Assembly: GCF_000827555.1 (NCBI RefSeq)
Contig: NZ_CDOI01000001.1
Location: forward strand, 1 to 64,000
Reading direction: 5' to 3'
From: Capnocytophaga canis
GTDB lineage: Bacteria; Bacteroidota; Bacteroidia; Flavobacteriales; Flavobacteriaceae
Length of the DNA: 64,000 nucleotides
Both the position numbers and the translations under genes were made by a program. The notes below the pieces were generated by a model. The model was given only the letters and a program-made list of their open reading frames with translations, was not told where the DNA came from and made no database searches. Within the stretch, counting starts at the first letter, position 1, and each line of letters opens with the position of its first letter. Shown piece after piece: positions 16,817-26,310 of this stretch.

Positions 16817-18061
16817 CTACAAAAATTGCGTAATAGCATAAATCAACACTCCTGCTAATCCACCAACAACTGTGCCATTAATTCTGATAAACTGTAAATC
16901 CTTGCCAACCTCTAATTCTAGCTTTCGACTGAGTTCTTTACCCTGCCAATTTCCTACAGTTCGGCTTATAAGTATCCCAACCTCATGGCGGTTTTTGAGT
17001 ATGAATTGATATGCTGTTTTTTGTATTTGTCGGTTGATTTTTTGCTGTAATTCTACGTCGGTATGTAGCTGTAAACTAAGTTTTTGAATATATTTATAGA
17101 AGTATTGCTTTAATGTAGAGTCGGTAGTAGGTTTTGCTAAGTCGTTATTGATATAATCTTTTAGGTATTTCCACATTTGTAAAGCGTATTTATCGATAGA
17201 TTTAGAGTTAATTATTTGGCTTTTAATGTTTTCTATCTTTGTTGACCATGCGGAAGATGTTTGAATATCTTTGCTAAATGCGTTTAGTTGGCTGTCAACT
17301 TCTTTACGTACGGAATGTTCAGGATCTTTGATGATTTCAGCTACGTAATTTGCCAGTCCTTCGGTTATTTTATCTGCCAAAATGTCATCAACGAATTTGG
17401 GGATAAAAAAAGCACTTTTTGAGGAGACTTTTTCTTGGACTAAGGATTTATTTTCCCAAATATAGGTCTCAATTTTTTGTAATATAAAACTCAATAATTT
17501 TTGATGCTCTTTCTCCTCCATAATATAATCTAAAGATTTGCTTATCAATGTTTTTAGCTCTATTTCATGGAGTAGTTCCTTGCTTTTTTGAGTGATAAAA
17601 TCGGTAGCGTTTTCTTCATCAATCCCATTGACTAACTGTACTATTTTTTCAGATATTTCATTAGTTAATGTATTGATATTTTTTTCTTTACTTAGCCACT
17701 CGGCAAGGAAAGGAGTGATTTTCACTTCCTCAACATACGGACGTATACCTTCGGGCTTCAAAAAATTGTCTACTACAAATCCACCCAAGTTGTCACCTAT
17801 GCTTTTTTTGCGATTTTCAATCAAATTTGTATGCGGGATAGGCAAACCTAATGGTTTGTGAAAAAGTGCTGTAACAGCAAACCAATCAGCCAATGCTCCC
17901 ACCATCGCAGCTTCGGAAAAGGCTTTTATATATCCGATCAGGGAGGTCTCGGGATATCTTTTCTGTAGGAAGACCATCGTTACATAAAGTACTACCATTA
18001 TCAAAAATAAGGTAGTTGCCATTCTTTTATGATACCGTAATTTACGTTCTTTATCTTTCAT
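16817..18061 (-). CDS. DUF445 family membrane protein
   Basis: 414 residues. It has one N-terminal hydrophobic helix (about 14-32) and a second segment with EAAMVGALADWFAVTALF (50-67), the conserved signature of DUF445/YjiN-like proteins. A long charged, mostly helical region follows, and the protein ends in a C-terminal helix (GGLAGVLIYAITQ). The topology suggests an inner-membrane protein with a large coiled-coil soluble domain. The family has no established biochemical function. The gene is on the same strand as the symporter upstream, with an ~80-base gap. Confidence 0.85.
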   Translation of the reverse strand: MKDKERKLRYHKRMATTLFLIMVVLYVTMVFLQKRYPETSLIGYIKAFSEAAMVGALADWFAVTALFHKPLGLPIPHTNLIENRKKSIGDNLGGFVVDNFLKPEGIRPYVEEVKITPFLAEWLSKEKNINTLTNEISEKIVQLVNGIDEENATDFITQKSKELLHEIELKTLISKSLDYIMEEKEHQKLLSFILQKIETYIWENKSLVQEKVSSKSAFFIPKFVDDILADKITEGLANYVAEIIKDPEHSVRKEVDSQLNAFSKDIQTSSAWSTKIENIKSQIINSKSIDKYALQMWKYLKDYINNDLAKPTTDSTLKQYFYKYIQKLSLQLHTDVELQQKINRQIQKTAYQFILKNRHEVGILISRTVGNWQGKELSRKLELEVGKDLQFIRINGTVVGGLAGVLIYAITQFL

Positions 18062-18141
18062 ATTTTTTTGAATAGTAATTGGTAAATAATGGCTATTAGC
18101 TATAAAATTAAAATAGCGATATCTCTAATTTAAATTTACAG

Positions 18142-19428
18142 TTATTCTTCGGGTTCGTGTAATTTTCCAACTGATTTTCCGACAATCATTGTTACACAGG
18201 CATCACCCGTTACATTGGCAACGGTTCTGAGCATATCCAAAGGGCGATCAACAGCTAAAATCAATGCTAAACCACTTTCTGGGATACCAGCCTGTTCTAA
18301 AATGATCACCAACATTGCAATACTGGCTCCTGGCACTCCCGCAGTTCCAATACTCGCCAAAGTGGCAGTGGCAACAATCCCTAACTGAGCCGAGAAACTC
18401 AAATCCATTCCAAAAGCCTGAGCGATGAATAATGCCGCAATACCTAAATAAAGACTTGTTCCGTCCATATTCACAGTTGCTCCTAACGGAATAACAAAAC
18501 TTGCGACCTCTTCATCAACTCCTAATTTCTTTTCAACAGTTTCCATTGTCAGGGGTAATGTAGCGGAACTTGAACTTGTCGAAAATGCTAATAGTTGTAC
18601 TGGAGCTAAATTTTTAAAGAAAAATTTTGGCGTTTTTTTTGTGAAAGTCCATACCAAAAGGCCGTACACACCCATCATAATGGTCAATCCGATTACTACA
18701 GCCAAGGCATAAACTAAGAGAGCGGAAAGCATTTCCGCATTTGGCACCTCTACAATAAGGGACGCAATCAAAGCAAACACCCCGAAAGGAGCTACTTTCA
18801 TTATTAAATCTATGATTTTGAGTATGATGTCATTCAAGCTGTCGAAAAAAGCCTTGACAGGTTTGGTCTTCTCTTCCGGAATCATTATCATGGCAAATCC
18901 AAAAAGCATAGCACAGAAAATGATTTGCAACATGTTGCTATTGTTGGTCGCTGATAGAAAAAGATTGTCAGGTATTAGGTTCTCAATAGGATCCAAGGGA
19001 CGGGCTTCGCGTTGTTTGTTGTGTGCGACTTCAATACTTGTATTCGCCTGAGTTTGGTACTCTCTTGTGAGTTCAGTGCGAGTTTCTTCAGTTAGCATAT
19101 CTCCAGGCTTGATGATATTTGCAACCATCAACCCGATGGAAACCGCTAAAACAGTGGTTGATAGGTATAAAATAATAGTTCTCATCCCTATAGAGGAAAT
19201 TTTTGAAATGTCTTTCAAATCAGCAATACCTTTGATCAGAGAAGCTAATATTAATGGTAAAGCTATAATTTTCAATGATTTGATAAACATATTCCCGAAA
19301 GGTTTTACAAAATCTAAAACGGCATCTTTTCCCCATGAAAATTGCAACATGAGTAGCCCGAGTAATCCTCCTGCAACCATTCCGATGAAAATTTGCCAAT
19401 GTAACGCGAGTTTCTTTTTATCTTTCAT
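18142..19428 (-). CDS. Dicarboxylate/amino acid:cation symporter (DAACS/GltP family)
   Basis: 428 residues from the ATG at 19428, which gives the usual start MKDKKKLALHWQIFIG. An in-frame start 18 codons upstream adds a segment not expected in the family. Family signatures are the serine-rich hairpin SSSSATLPLT, GATVNMDGTSLY, TLASIGTAGVPGA and DRPLDMLRTVANVTGD, which line the sodium and substrate sites of GltPh-type transporters. The protein imports glutamate, aspartate or C4-dicarboxylates with sodium or protons at the inner membrane. The exact substrate cannot be told. The terminator-like hairpin at 19669 lies beyond its 5' side and serves the next gene block. Confidence 0.92.
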   Translation of the reverse strand: MKDKKKLALHWQIFIGMVAGGLLGLLMLQFSWGKDAVLDFVKPFGNMFIKSLKIIALPLILASLIKGIADLKDISKISSIGMRTIILYLSTTVLAVSIGLMVANIIKPGDMLTEETRTELTREYQTQANTSIEVAHNKQREARPLDPIENLIPDNLFLSATNNSNMLQIIFCAMLFGFAMIMIPEEKTKPVKAFFDSLNDIILKIIDLIMKVAPFGVFALIASLIVEVPNAEMLSALLVYALAVVIGLTIMMGVYGLLVWTFTKKTPKFFFKNLAPVQLLAFSTSSSSATLPLTMETVEKKLGVDEEVASFVIPLGATVNMDGTSLYLGIAALFIAQAFGMDLSFSAQLGIVATATLASIGTAGVPGASIAMLVIILEQAGIPESGLALILAVDRPLDMLRTVANVTGDACVTMIVGKSVGKLHEPEE

Positions 19429-19662
19429 ATACGTATGTTGTTGAAAATAAAGTGATTTGATGTTGTTTTCATTGATATACAAATAAGGCTAAGAAAACCT
19501 CAATATATAACAAATATTAATAATCGTGCAAGATATGAATTTTTTACAAAACTCAAGTGATTCTGATGAAAAATATAAAATTATTTTCTGTTGTGAGGCA
19601 ACTTGATTTATCAAAGTAATTTACAAATTTGAAATCTATGTCAGGTAATATAATTTTAACAT

Positions 19663-19700
19663 AAAAAAGAGACTGTCTGGCTATCAGACAGCCTCTTTTT
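19663..19700. terminator. Terminator after susC/susD pair B
   Basis: GAGACTGTCTG (19669-19679) and CAGACAGCCTC (19685-19695) pair with one mismatch around a short loop. It has an A run on the left and TTTTT on the right, so it could work on both strands. It lies just beyond the stop of the minus-strand susD. The arms belong to the recurrent GACTGTC family. Confidence 0.75.
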
Positions 19701-19723
19701 CGCTTAATTTAAAACTTGTAACA

Positions 19724-21724
19724 TTATTTTAAACTTTCACCTGAAACTTTGGACCAACCTGGGTTTTGGTAAACCACAGAAGTTTCTAAATTTCCTTCCG
19801 TTAAAGAAGTTAATCGAAAAGCATCCATAGGTAAAGGATTCAAGTAATGAGCATCATTCCATTTGTATCCCTCGAAATATAAGTTATTTACCTTGTTTCT
19901 TTGATACGGACGCAAATATACGCTACTAGATTCAGAGTTCACATTTCCACTGTCTGTATCACTAACCACTAAAGCAGATGTTCCATCTTTTTTCTTATAC
20001 CATTCCTTCATTGGTCCCCATATTTTGAATCCTTCAACGATGTATGGAGTTGCTTTTAGTTGATCCATCGCTCTCCAACGTTTTAAATCCATCCAACGAA
20101 GTCCTTCTGCTATAAACTCATTTCTACGTTCTCTACGGATGTTGTAAAGTGTTTTATCTACAAGATTTCCAGCTGAATGAGCTCCAAAATCACCTAATTT
20201 CTCTTTTTCCATATCTGTAGCTGCTATGGTTTTATTAAAGTCAGTATCTACATTTGCTCTTTCCCTAAGAGCTTTCCAGTATTTTTGAGAAAATCCATCT
20301 AATGAACCATCTAGCTCATAGTTAGCTTCCATGTAGTTAAGAAGAGCCTCTGCTCCGCGGAAAACCAGAGAACCTGTAACACCTACATGGTGCGTTATTG
20401 CATCTCTTTCGATATAGTTCATACCTTTTTTTACACGATAACCAGTAGAAGCTCTGGTTTCAGCAGGATTAAGTATTTCTGGAAGTTTAGCCTCAACAGC
20501 TTTTCCTTCGTGGTAATACACAACATCTTTATCTATTTTCATAAAAAGACCTAATCGGTCGTCACGATCTTTGATAACATCTTTTAAATAATCGTCTCCT
20601 GCATACTCTGAACCAGCAGCGTAGATAGGAAGCCCGTTTTTCATTAAGAAAGATTCTACCAAACCTTTAGTGTATCCAGAACCTCCACCATTTCGAGCAA
20701 GTTCCATTTGAATGTTGTGACGTATTCCTTCTCCTTCCGAGTATTTTCTCCAAAATATAACTTCATTGTAAGCCTCCATATTGCTGTCTGCAAACATCAT
20801 GTAATAGTCATTTTTAGATGCCAAATCCTTATCTCGAGCTACTCTTTCTCCTGAATTTTTGGTTAAGTTGTTAACCATTTTTTCTGCTACAACCTGAGCT
20901 GCATCTTTTGCTTGTTTCAAAAAGAATTTGATTTCACTATCTATGTCTATAGAGAATCCTTTTAAATAATCAGCAGAAGCTCCTGGCCAACCATTTCCCC
21001 CTGGTACCTGAGCTGTTCCCTTATGATACTTCAACCAAGTTCCTTCGTACAAGGCAACCCGTGATTTAAGTAAATAAGCGGCGTTAATGTTCAAACGATT
21101 TTTTCCGTTAGGGGTGCTTTCTCCAAGAAAAGAAATTGCTTTGTCTAAATCTGAAAGAATAAAACGAGCTACTTCATTACGAGGTCTTCTTTTACTTTTT
21201 TCTATAAGGACATCTTTTTTATCAGGAAGAACTTCTGTAATGATAGGAAAATCTCCAAAGGACTGTAATTTAGAGAAATAAATGTTTGCACGTAGTACAT
21301 ACATCTCACCAATATATTGCTTAATATTAGCTTGGTTCCCTTGAATTTTTCCTGCTTCGTACTTAGGTAATACGTTTTCAAAGAAATAATTACATTGGCG
21401 TATTGTGCCAAAATCCCAACCTCCGCCAGAGGAACCTACTCGCCATTCACCAGGAAGCCATCGAGTACTTCCTTCAGAAGCAGCTTGGTTATCTGTAGCA
21501 TTATCTGATTTGAAAACTGAAAGTCCATACTGACCGGGGCTAATTGTAGAAAAATCGGCTTCTGGATATAACTTAATAGAGTAAGACGCTAAATCAGCTT
21601 CATTATTGAAATACACTTCGGGAGTGATTTTATCCAAAGGTTCTCTGTCTAAAAAATCATTACAAGAAGCTATTAACAAAGCTCCTGAAACTATCGTAAT
21701 ATGTTTGAAATATTTTTTCATCAT
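19724..21724 (-). CDS. SusD/RagB-family outer membrane lipoprotein (pair B)
   Basis: 666 residues from the ATG at 21724; an ATG at 21721 is equally possible. The signal peptide ends in the lipobox LLIASC, followed by NDFLDREPLDKITPEVYF, the classical N-terminus of SusD proteins. MYVLRANIYFSKLQSFGDFP and the late RRERRNEFIAEGLRWMDLKRW are hallmark SusD segments. It should be the surface substrate-binding partner of the SusC encoded immediately upstream, eight bases away. No carbohydrate-active enzymes are nearby, so the ligand is unknown. The size is at the long end of the family. Confidence 0.95.
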   Translation of the reverse strand: MMKKYFKHITIVSGALLIASCNDFLDREPLDKITPEVYFNNEADLASYSIKLYPEADFSTISPGQYGLSVFKSDNATDNQAASEGSTRWLPGEWRVGSSGGGWDFGTIRQCNYFFENVLPKYEAGKIQGNQANIKQYIGEMYVLRANIYFSKLQSFGDFPIITEVLPDKKDVLIEKSKRRPRNEVARFILSDLDKAISFLGESTPNGKNRLNINAAYLLKSRVALYEGTWLKYHKGTAQVPGGNGWPGASADYLKGFSIDIDSEIKFFLKQAKDAAQVVAEKMVNNLTKNSGERVARDKDLASKNDYYMMFADSNMEAYNEVIFWRKYSEGEGIRHNIQMELARNGGGSGYTKGLVESFLMKNGLPIYAAGSEYAGDDYLKDVIKDRDDRLGLFMKIDKDVVYYHEGKAVEAKLPEILNPAETRASTGYRVKKGMNYIERDAITHHVGVTGSLVFRGAEALLNYMEANYELDGSLDGFSQKYWKALRERANVDTDFNKTIAATDMEKEKLGDFGAHSAGNLVDKTLYNIRRERRNEFIAEGLRWMDLKRWRAMDQLKATPYIVEGFKIWGPMKEWYKKKDGTSALVVSDTDSGNVNSESSSVYLRPYQRNKVNNLYFEGYKWNDAHYLNPLPMDAFRLTSLTEGNLETSVVYQNPGWSKVSGESLK

Positions 21725-21732
21725 TATCAAAA

Positions 21733-24700
21733 TTATAAGGTTAAACTTAAACCAAGTGACCAGGTTTTGGAAAGCGGATAAGTTTTCATTCCCTCTCCTC
21801 CATAACCAATTCCAAGCATTTCAGGATCGTATAATTTACTCAATTTAGTAAAAGTCATAATATTTTCTCCTGACACATAAATTCTTAGGTTTGAAATTCC
21901 AGTGTTGGAAAGATACTCTTGAGGAATAGTATAACCAAACTGCAAGTTTTTAACTCGTAAATAAGCTGCGTTTTGCAAGTATCTAGTTTGTGTGTGTTTA
22001 TTTCTATTTGAGCCCCAATCAGCACGTGGGTAGTAAGAATCCATATTCAAACCGAACGGATGACTTGCATCGTCACGGAAGTAATCCAAATGCTCTTCGA
22101 ATACAACAGTTTGCCATTTACCTCCATTAGCTCCCCAGAAGTAAGAACCTCCCGCAGAGAAATCTCTTTTTCCTACACCTTGCAAGAATAGTTTGACATC
22201 GAAGCCTTTGTAAGAAGCATCTAAGTTGACACCGAAATTATATCGAGGAGAACTATTACCGATGATTCTTCGGTCGCCAGAGTTTTTAACAGTATTTTCT
22301 CCTCCTGAAATTTTTCCGTCACCATCTAAATCAGCATACATAATATCTCCAGCACTCCAATTGCTACCCAATTGATTTTGTTTTACTTTTTCTAAATGAG
22401 CATCCATTTCTGCTTGGCTTTTTGCAATACCGATGGTGGTATAACCCCAAATATCACCTACAATTTCTCCTTCATACCAATTGTTTAAAGCGAAAGAAGG
22501 ATTTGGATATTTCAACACTTTTTGACGTGAATCAGACAATAAAACACCTACTCCATAATTGAAATCTTCGCCAATTTTATCTCTCCAACTTAGGCTCAAT
22601 TCGAAACCTGAAGATAGCATATCCGCGTTATTTGTTCGAGGAACAGCAGTCCCTAAGGTTTGAGGAAGTTCAGGTGCAGGCCCTACCATATTAAGAGTTT
22701 CTCTGTTGAAATAGTCAAATGAGAAGTTGAATCTGTTATTAAAAGCAGTCACATCCAAACCAATGTTCCAAGAACGAACGGTTTCCCAAGTTAAGTCTGT
22801 ACTAATTAATCCGGGCATCGATGATGTTGTAGGTCTTTTGTCTCCTAAAATCCAAGCTCCTGCATTAGGGTGATATCCCATTGCTGAATAGAAAGGATAC
22901 CAGTTTTGTGTATTTTGGTTCCCTAATTCTCCCCAAGAACCTCTAAGTTTTAATGTACTTACTTTTTCTTGTAATGGTTCCCAGAAACTTTCTTGAGCAA
23001 TATTCCATCCTACAGATACTGATGGGAAGAAGTTCCAACGTTGATCTCTCAAGAATCGGCTTGTTCCGTCGTATCTTCCATTTACTTCCAACAAGTATCT
23101 TCCTTTGTAGTCGTAATTTATACGACCGAAGAATCCAGTAGTTGACCAATGTCCATACCCTCCATTGGTTACCTTATCACTAGAAGCACTTGTATTTAAA
23201 GTAGGGTTGAGAGGAGTAATTATATTTTGTTTTTCAGCTCCCAAATTTCTGTCTTTAAGAATTTCTGACTGAAAACCTACCATAAATTTAAAATTATGCC
23301 CATTATCCAAATCAAGGTGGTAGTTACTATAGATATTTGGGTTAAAAAAGTTATGCTTATAGGCATATTCTTTTACTGAAGACGTTTGATTATGGATAGG
23401 ATATTGAATCCCATCTGCATCATGAGCATATGCTGTCAAGTAATCAGTGTGTGCAAATTCACTATGAGTTCTGTAATTGAATTCAACTTTTAAATCCCAA
23501 TTGTCTAATATTTTATAAGAAGCGTTTAACTGTGTGTATAACCAATCTTTTTGAGATTTTTGACGTCCACCATCTTGTAGGTACGCTACTTTACTTTCAC
23601 GTGCATAAAACCCATTAGGATCTTTTAAAGGAATGATAGGCCAATAGCGGATAATATCATGAAAGAATACACCGTTATTACTTAAATAAGAAGGAGCTTC
23701 ATAATCCTGACGTACAAATCGGGTGCTATATCCTAGTTTCAATTTATCGTTAATTTGCGCATTAATTTTCCCTGTTAGTGTATAACGATCGAACGTTTCT
23801 GGAGCATAGCGGAAAAGACCATCTCTGTTGAGAAAATTAGCTGATAGGTAGTATTGTACTTTTTCTGATCCTCCATTTACACTTAGGTTATGCTCCGTTG
23901 AGAAGGAAGCTCTTTTGTAATGCTCGTCAATCCAGTTAGTATTTGCAACGGGTAACAAGTCATGTACATCCCAAGTTTCCCATTTGTTAGAGCTGTTTCG
24001 GAACATATATTCCGTTCTTTTACCTTCTTGAAAATCCTTGATCTGTTGTAGTTTTTCTTCTCTAAATTGTGTACCCCCTACATCGGCATCGTTGAAATAT
24101 AATGCCCAAGTGTAAGAATCTACCATTTTAGGACGAATAATGGGAGAATCCGCTCTAAGACTAGAACTGTAATTAACAGAAACCTTTCCTGCTTTTCCTT
24201 TTTTGGTAGTGATTAGTATAACTCCGAAAGGAGCTCTTGAACCGTAAATTGACGCTGCTGCTGCATCTTTTAGGATGGAGATATTTTCAATATCGTTAGG
24301 ATTCAAAGCATTCATGTTTCCTTCCATCCCGTCTATTAAAACTAAGGGTCCGGATGTAGAGCCCGTACCTATTGTACCAGCTCCCCTGATGTTTATTCCC
24401 TTAGTGGTATTTAATTGCCCTCCTGAGTTTGATGTAGAAATGTTTAATCCAGGAGCTACGCCTTGTAAGGCTTCTGTAACTGTAGTTACAGGGCGAGATT
24501 CTAATGTTTTAGCATCCACAGAAGTAACCGCACCTGTCAGATTTACTTTTTTCTGAGTCCCAAATCCAACAACCACAACTTCTTCAAGTTGTTCAGTTTC
24601 TTCTTTTAGTAAAACATTGATTATTAGTGATTTACCCCCCCCTGTCACGGTTTTTTCTTGAGAGGTGAAGCCCAAAGAGCTAAAAACCAAAACATCACCT

Positions 24701-24900
24701 GGATTAGCCTTGATTTCATAGTTTCCATCAAAATCAGTAGAAACCCCACGCGAGGTGTTTTTGATAGAAATACTTACTCCTGCTAACGGAATTTTGCTTT
24801 CATCAGTAACAACTCCTTTTACTGATACTGTCTGTGCTAATAGCGGACTGAAGCACCATCCTAACACAAACATAAACAAGGTTAAAATTTTTACTTTCAT
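21733..24900 (-). CDS. SusC/RagA-family TonB-linked outer membrane protein (pair B)
   Basis: 1055 residues: a signal peptide to LLAQ (23), a carboxypeptidase-regulatory-like domain (about 25-105), then a plug with VVVVGFGTQKK, GPLVLIDGM and SILKDAAAASIYGSRAPFGVILITTKKG, and a barrel to the C-terminal LGLSLTL. Its first 110 residues differ at only 11 positions from the SusC at 43040, but the rest is unrelated in detail. A run of eight G (coding strand) at codons 87-89 encodes GlyGlyGly. One base more or less would put a stop within a few codons, so expression may be phase variable. It should transport the ligand of the adjacent SusD. The substrate is unknown. Confidence 0.95.
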   Translation of the reverse strand: MKVKILTLFMFVLGWCFSPLLAQTVSVKGVVTDESKIPLAGVSISIKNTSRGVSTDFDGNYEIKANPGDVLVFSSLGFTSQEKTVTGGGKSLIINVLLKEETEQLEEVVVVGFGTQKKVNLTGAVTSVDAKTLESRPVTTVTEALQGVAPGLNISTSNSGGQLNTTKGINIRGAGTIGTGSTSGPLVLIDGMEGNMNALNPNDIENISILKDAAAASIYGSRAPFGVILITTKKGKAGKVSVNYSSSLRADSPIIRPKMVDSYTWALYFNDADVGGTQFREEKLQQIKDFQEGKRTEYMFRNSSNKWETWDVHDLLPVANTNWIDEHYKRASFSTEHNLSVNGGSEKVQYYLSANFLNRDGLFRYAPETFDRYTLTGKINAQINDKLKLGYSTRFVRQDYEAPSYLSNNGVFFHDIIRYWPIIPLKDPNGFYARESKVAYLQDGGRQKSQKDWLYTQLNASYKILDNWDLKVEFNYRTHSEFAHTDYLTAYAHDADGIQYPIHNQTSSVKEYAYKHNFFNPNIYSNYHLDLDNGHNFKFMVGFQSEILKDRNLGAEKQNIITPLNPTLNTSASSDKVTNGGYGHWSTTGFFGRINYDYKGRYLLEVNGRYDGTSRFLRDQRWNFFPSVSVGWNIAQESFWEPLQEKVSTLKLRGSWGELGNQNTQNWYPFYSAMGYHPNAGAWILGDKRPTTSSMPGLISTDLTWETVRSWNIGLDVTAFNNRFNFSFDYFNRETLNMVGPAPELPQTLGTAVPRTNNADMLSSGFELSLSWRDKIGEDFNYGVGVLLSDSRQKVLKYPNPSFALNNWYEGEIVGDIWGYTTIGIAKSQAEMDAHLEKVKQNQLGSNWSAGDIMYADLDGDGKISGGENTVKNSGDRRIIGNSSPRYNFGVNLDASYKGFDVKLFLQGVGKRDFSAGGSYFWGANGGKWQTVVFEEHLDYFRDDASHPFGLNMDSYYPRADWGSNRNKHTQTRYLQNAAYLRVKNLQFGYTIPQEYLSNTGISNLRIYVSGENIMTFTKLSKLYDPEMLGIGYGGEGMKTYPLSKTWSLGLSLTL
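24635..24642 (-). repeat. G8 homopolymer run inside susC (pair B)
   Basis: Eight C on the plus strand are eight G on the coding strand, in ACA GGG GGG GGT AAA. With seven G the frame reads GTA AAT CAC TAA, and with nine it reads GGG TAA, so both single-base slips stop translation at once. The same run is in the same place in the susC at 43040. Confidence 0.7.
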
Positions 24901-24927
24901 AAATTTATGTGTTTGTTAATAATGGCA

Positions 24928-24958
24928 CAAAGATATGTATATATTTACTAAAAGCAAA
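24928..24958 (-). promoter_or_regulatory. Promoter of susC/susD pair B
   Basis: On the minus strand TTTG (24955-24958), a 19-base spacer and TATCTTTG (24935-24928) match the consensus fully. The leader to the ATG is 27 bases, and its first 20 or so bases are nearly the same as the leader of the susC at 43040. Confidence 0.75.
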
Positions 24959-25143
24959 GAAAAGGTTGTTTTTTTTTAACATATTATTAAATAAAAAAAT
25001 GTTTGTTTTTAAAGTATTCAGAAGTAAAGAGTTAACTTTTTCTGTTAGAATAAAAATAAAACGATTTTAAATTTTGAAAATATCATTATAGATTTTCTAT
25101 ATATGCAGACAGAGATGATTTGGTATAAATATGGAATCTTCAC

Positions 25144-26244
25144 TTATATCACCTCAAAAAGTTTACCAGGAAACGGACGAACCATTCCTTTCATTTCTAA
25201 TTGAAATAATAAGGAAGATACTTTGTAAATAGGAAGTTGACAGTCTATAGCTATCGAATCCAATAATTGCTTTCCGTTGTTTTTCAGGTGATTATGTATT
25301 TTTTCTTCCTCGGGAGTTAAAGAAACGAATAATTCTTGTTGAATGGTTTTGGCTTTAGGTTTATCCCAATTTAGGTGATATAATAAATCTTGAGCAGAGA
25401 GTAAAATTCGAGCTTTTTCATTGCGTATCAGCATATTGCATCCCAAGCTATAAGGGTCGGAAGCTCTTCCAGGAACGGCAAAGACCTCGCGGTTATATGA
25501 AAAAGCAATGTCTGCAGTAACTAAACTTCCACCTTTGATTCCCGATTCAATTACGATAGTAGCCTCTGATAAACCAGCAATAATCCGATTACGGCTTAGA
25601 AAATTCTTTCGATCGAATTTACTATCAATACCAAAATCAGTAATGAATCCGCCATTAGCTTCCATTTCTGCCATATATTTAGCATGTTGATTAGGGTAGA
25701 TAGTATTCAATCCATGAGCTAAGCAAGCGATTGTCTGTAAATTGTGCTTCATAGCCGTTTTATGAGCCAGAATGTCTACGCCATAGGCGTATCCACTAAC
25801 AATAACTATGTCTAAATCAGATAGTTCTTCAATTATTTTTTCACAAAAAGCAATTCCATACGGAGTTATATTTCGAGTTCCAACAATGCTTAAAATACGT
25901 TTGTTAGCCAAATTTATGTTTCCACGTTGGTAGAATATAATCGGGCTATCAACGCATTGTTTCAATAGAGTAGGGTAGTCAGTGTCGTTGTAGTGACAAA
26001 CTTTGATGTTATTTTTCAGGATAAATTCAAGCTCAGTTTCTGCCTGACGTAGATAGTCAGCAGAGGAGGAAAAATTTTGTAAGAGTTTTTCTCCAATACC
26101 GCTAACACGCTCCAAATGATGTTTTTTGATTGAAAATATAGCTTTGGCACTTCCAAAGTGAGCAAGTAGTTTTTTAGCTGTAATGTCGCCTACCATCGGA
26201 ATTTTTTTCAAAGCTATCGTGTATAATAATTCTTCTTCCTGCAT
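25144..26244 (-). CDS. dprA: DNA-processing protein DprA
   Basis: 366 residues. An N-terminal helix-hairpin-helix-like region (VSGIGEKL, ~45-52) is followed by the Rossmann-like DprA core with RILSIVGTRNITPYG, IVSGYAYGVDILAH, GFITDFGIDSKF, RNRIIAGLSEATIVIES, GSLVTADIA and VPGRASDPYSLGCN. A C-terminal winged-helix region completes it (about 310-366). DprA loads RecA onto incoming single-stranded DNA during natural transformation. Length and domain order are normal. The neighbours are unrelated, so the gene is probably a monocistron. It supports competence in the organism but does not prove it. Confidence 0.95.
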   Translation of the reverse strand: MQEEELLYTIALKKIPMVGDITAKKLLAHFGSAKAIFSIKKHHLERVSGIGEKLLQNFSSSADYLRQAETELEFILKNNIKVCHYNDTDYPTLLKQCVDSPIIFYQRGNINLANKRILSIVGTRNITPYGIAFCEKIIEELSDLDIVIVSGYAYGVDILAHKTAMKHNLQTIACLAHGLNTIYPNQHAKYMAEMEANGGFITDFGIDSKFDRKNFLSRNRIIAGLSEATIVIESGIKGGSLVTADIAFSYNREVFAVPGRASDPYSLGCNMLIRNEKARILLSAQDLLYHLNWDKPKAKTIQQELFVSLTPEEEKIHNHLKNNGKQLLDSIAIDCQLPIYKVSSLLFQLEMKGMVRPFPGKLFEVI

Positions 26245-26310
26245 GTTTTTGTTTTTTTAAGCTGTAAGCTATACGCTATATGCTAACCCCTGATATTATT
26301 AACGACTGAC

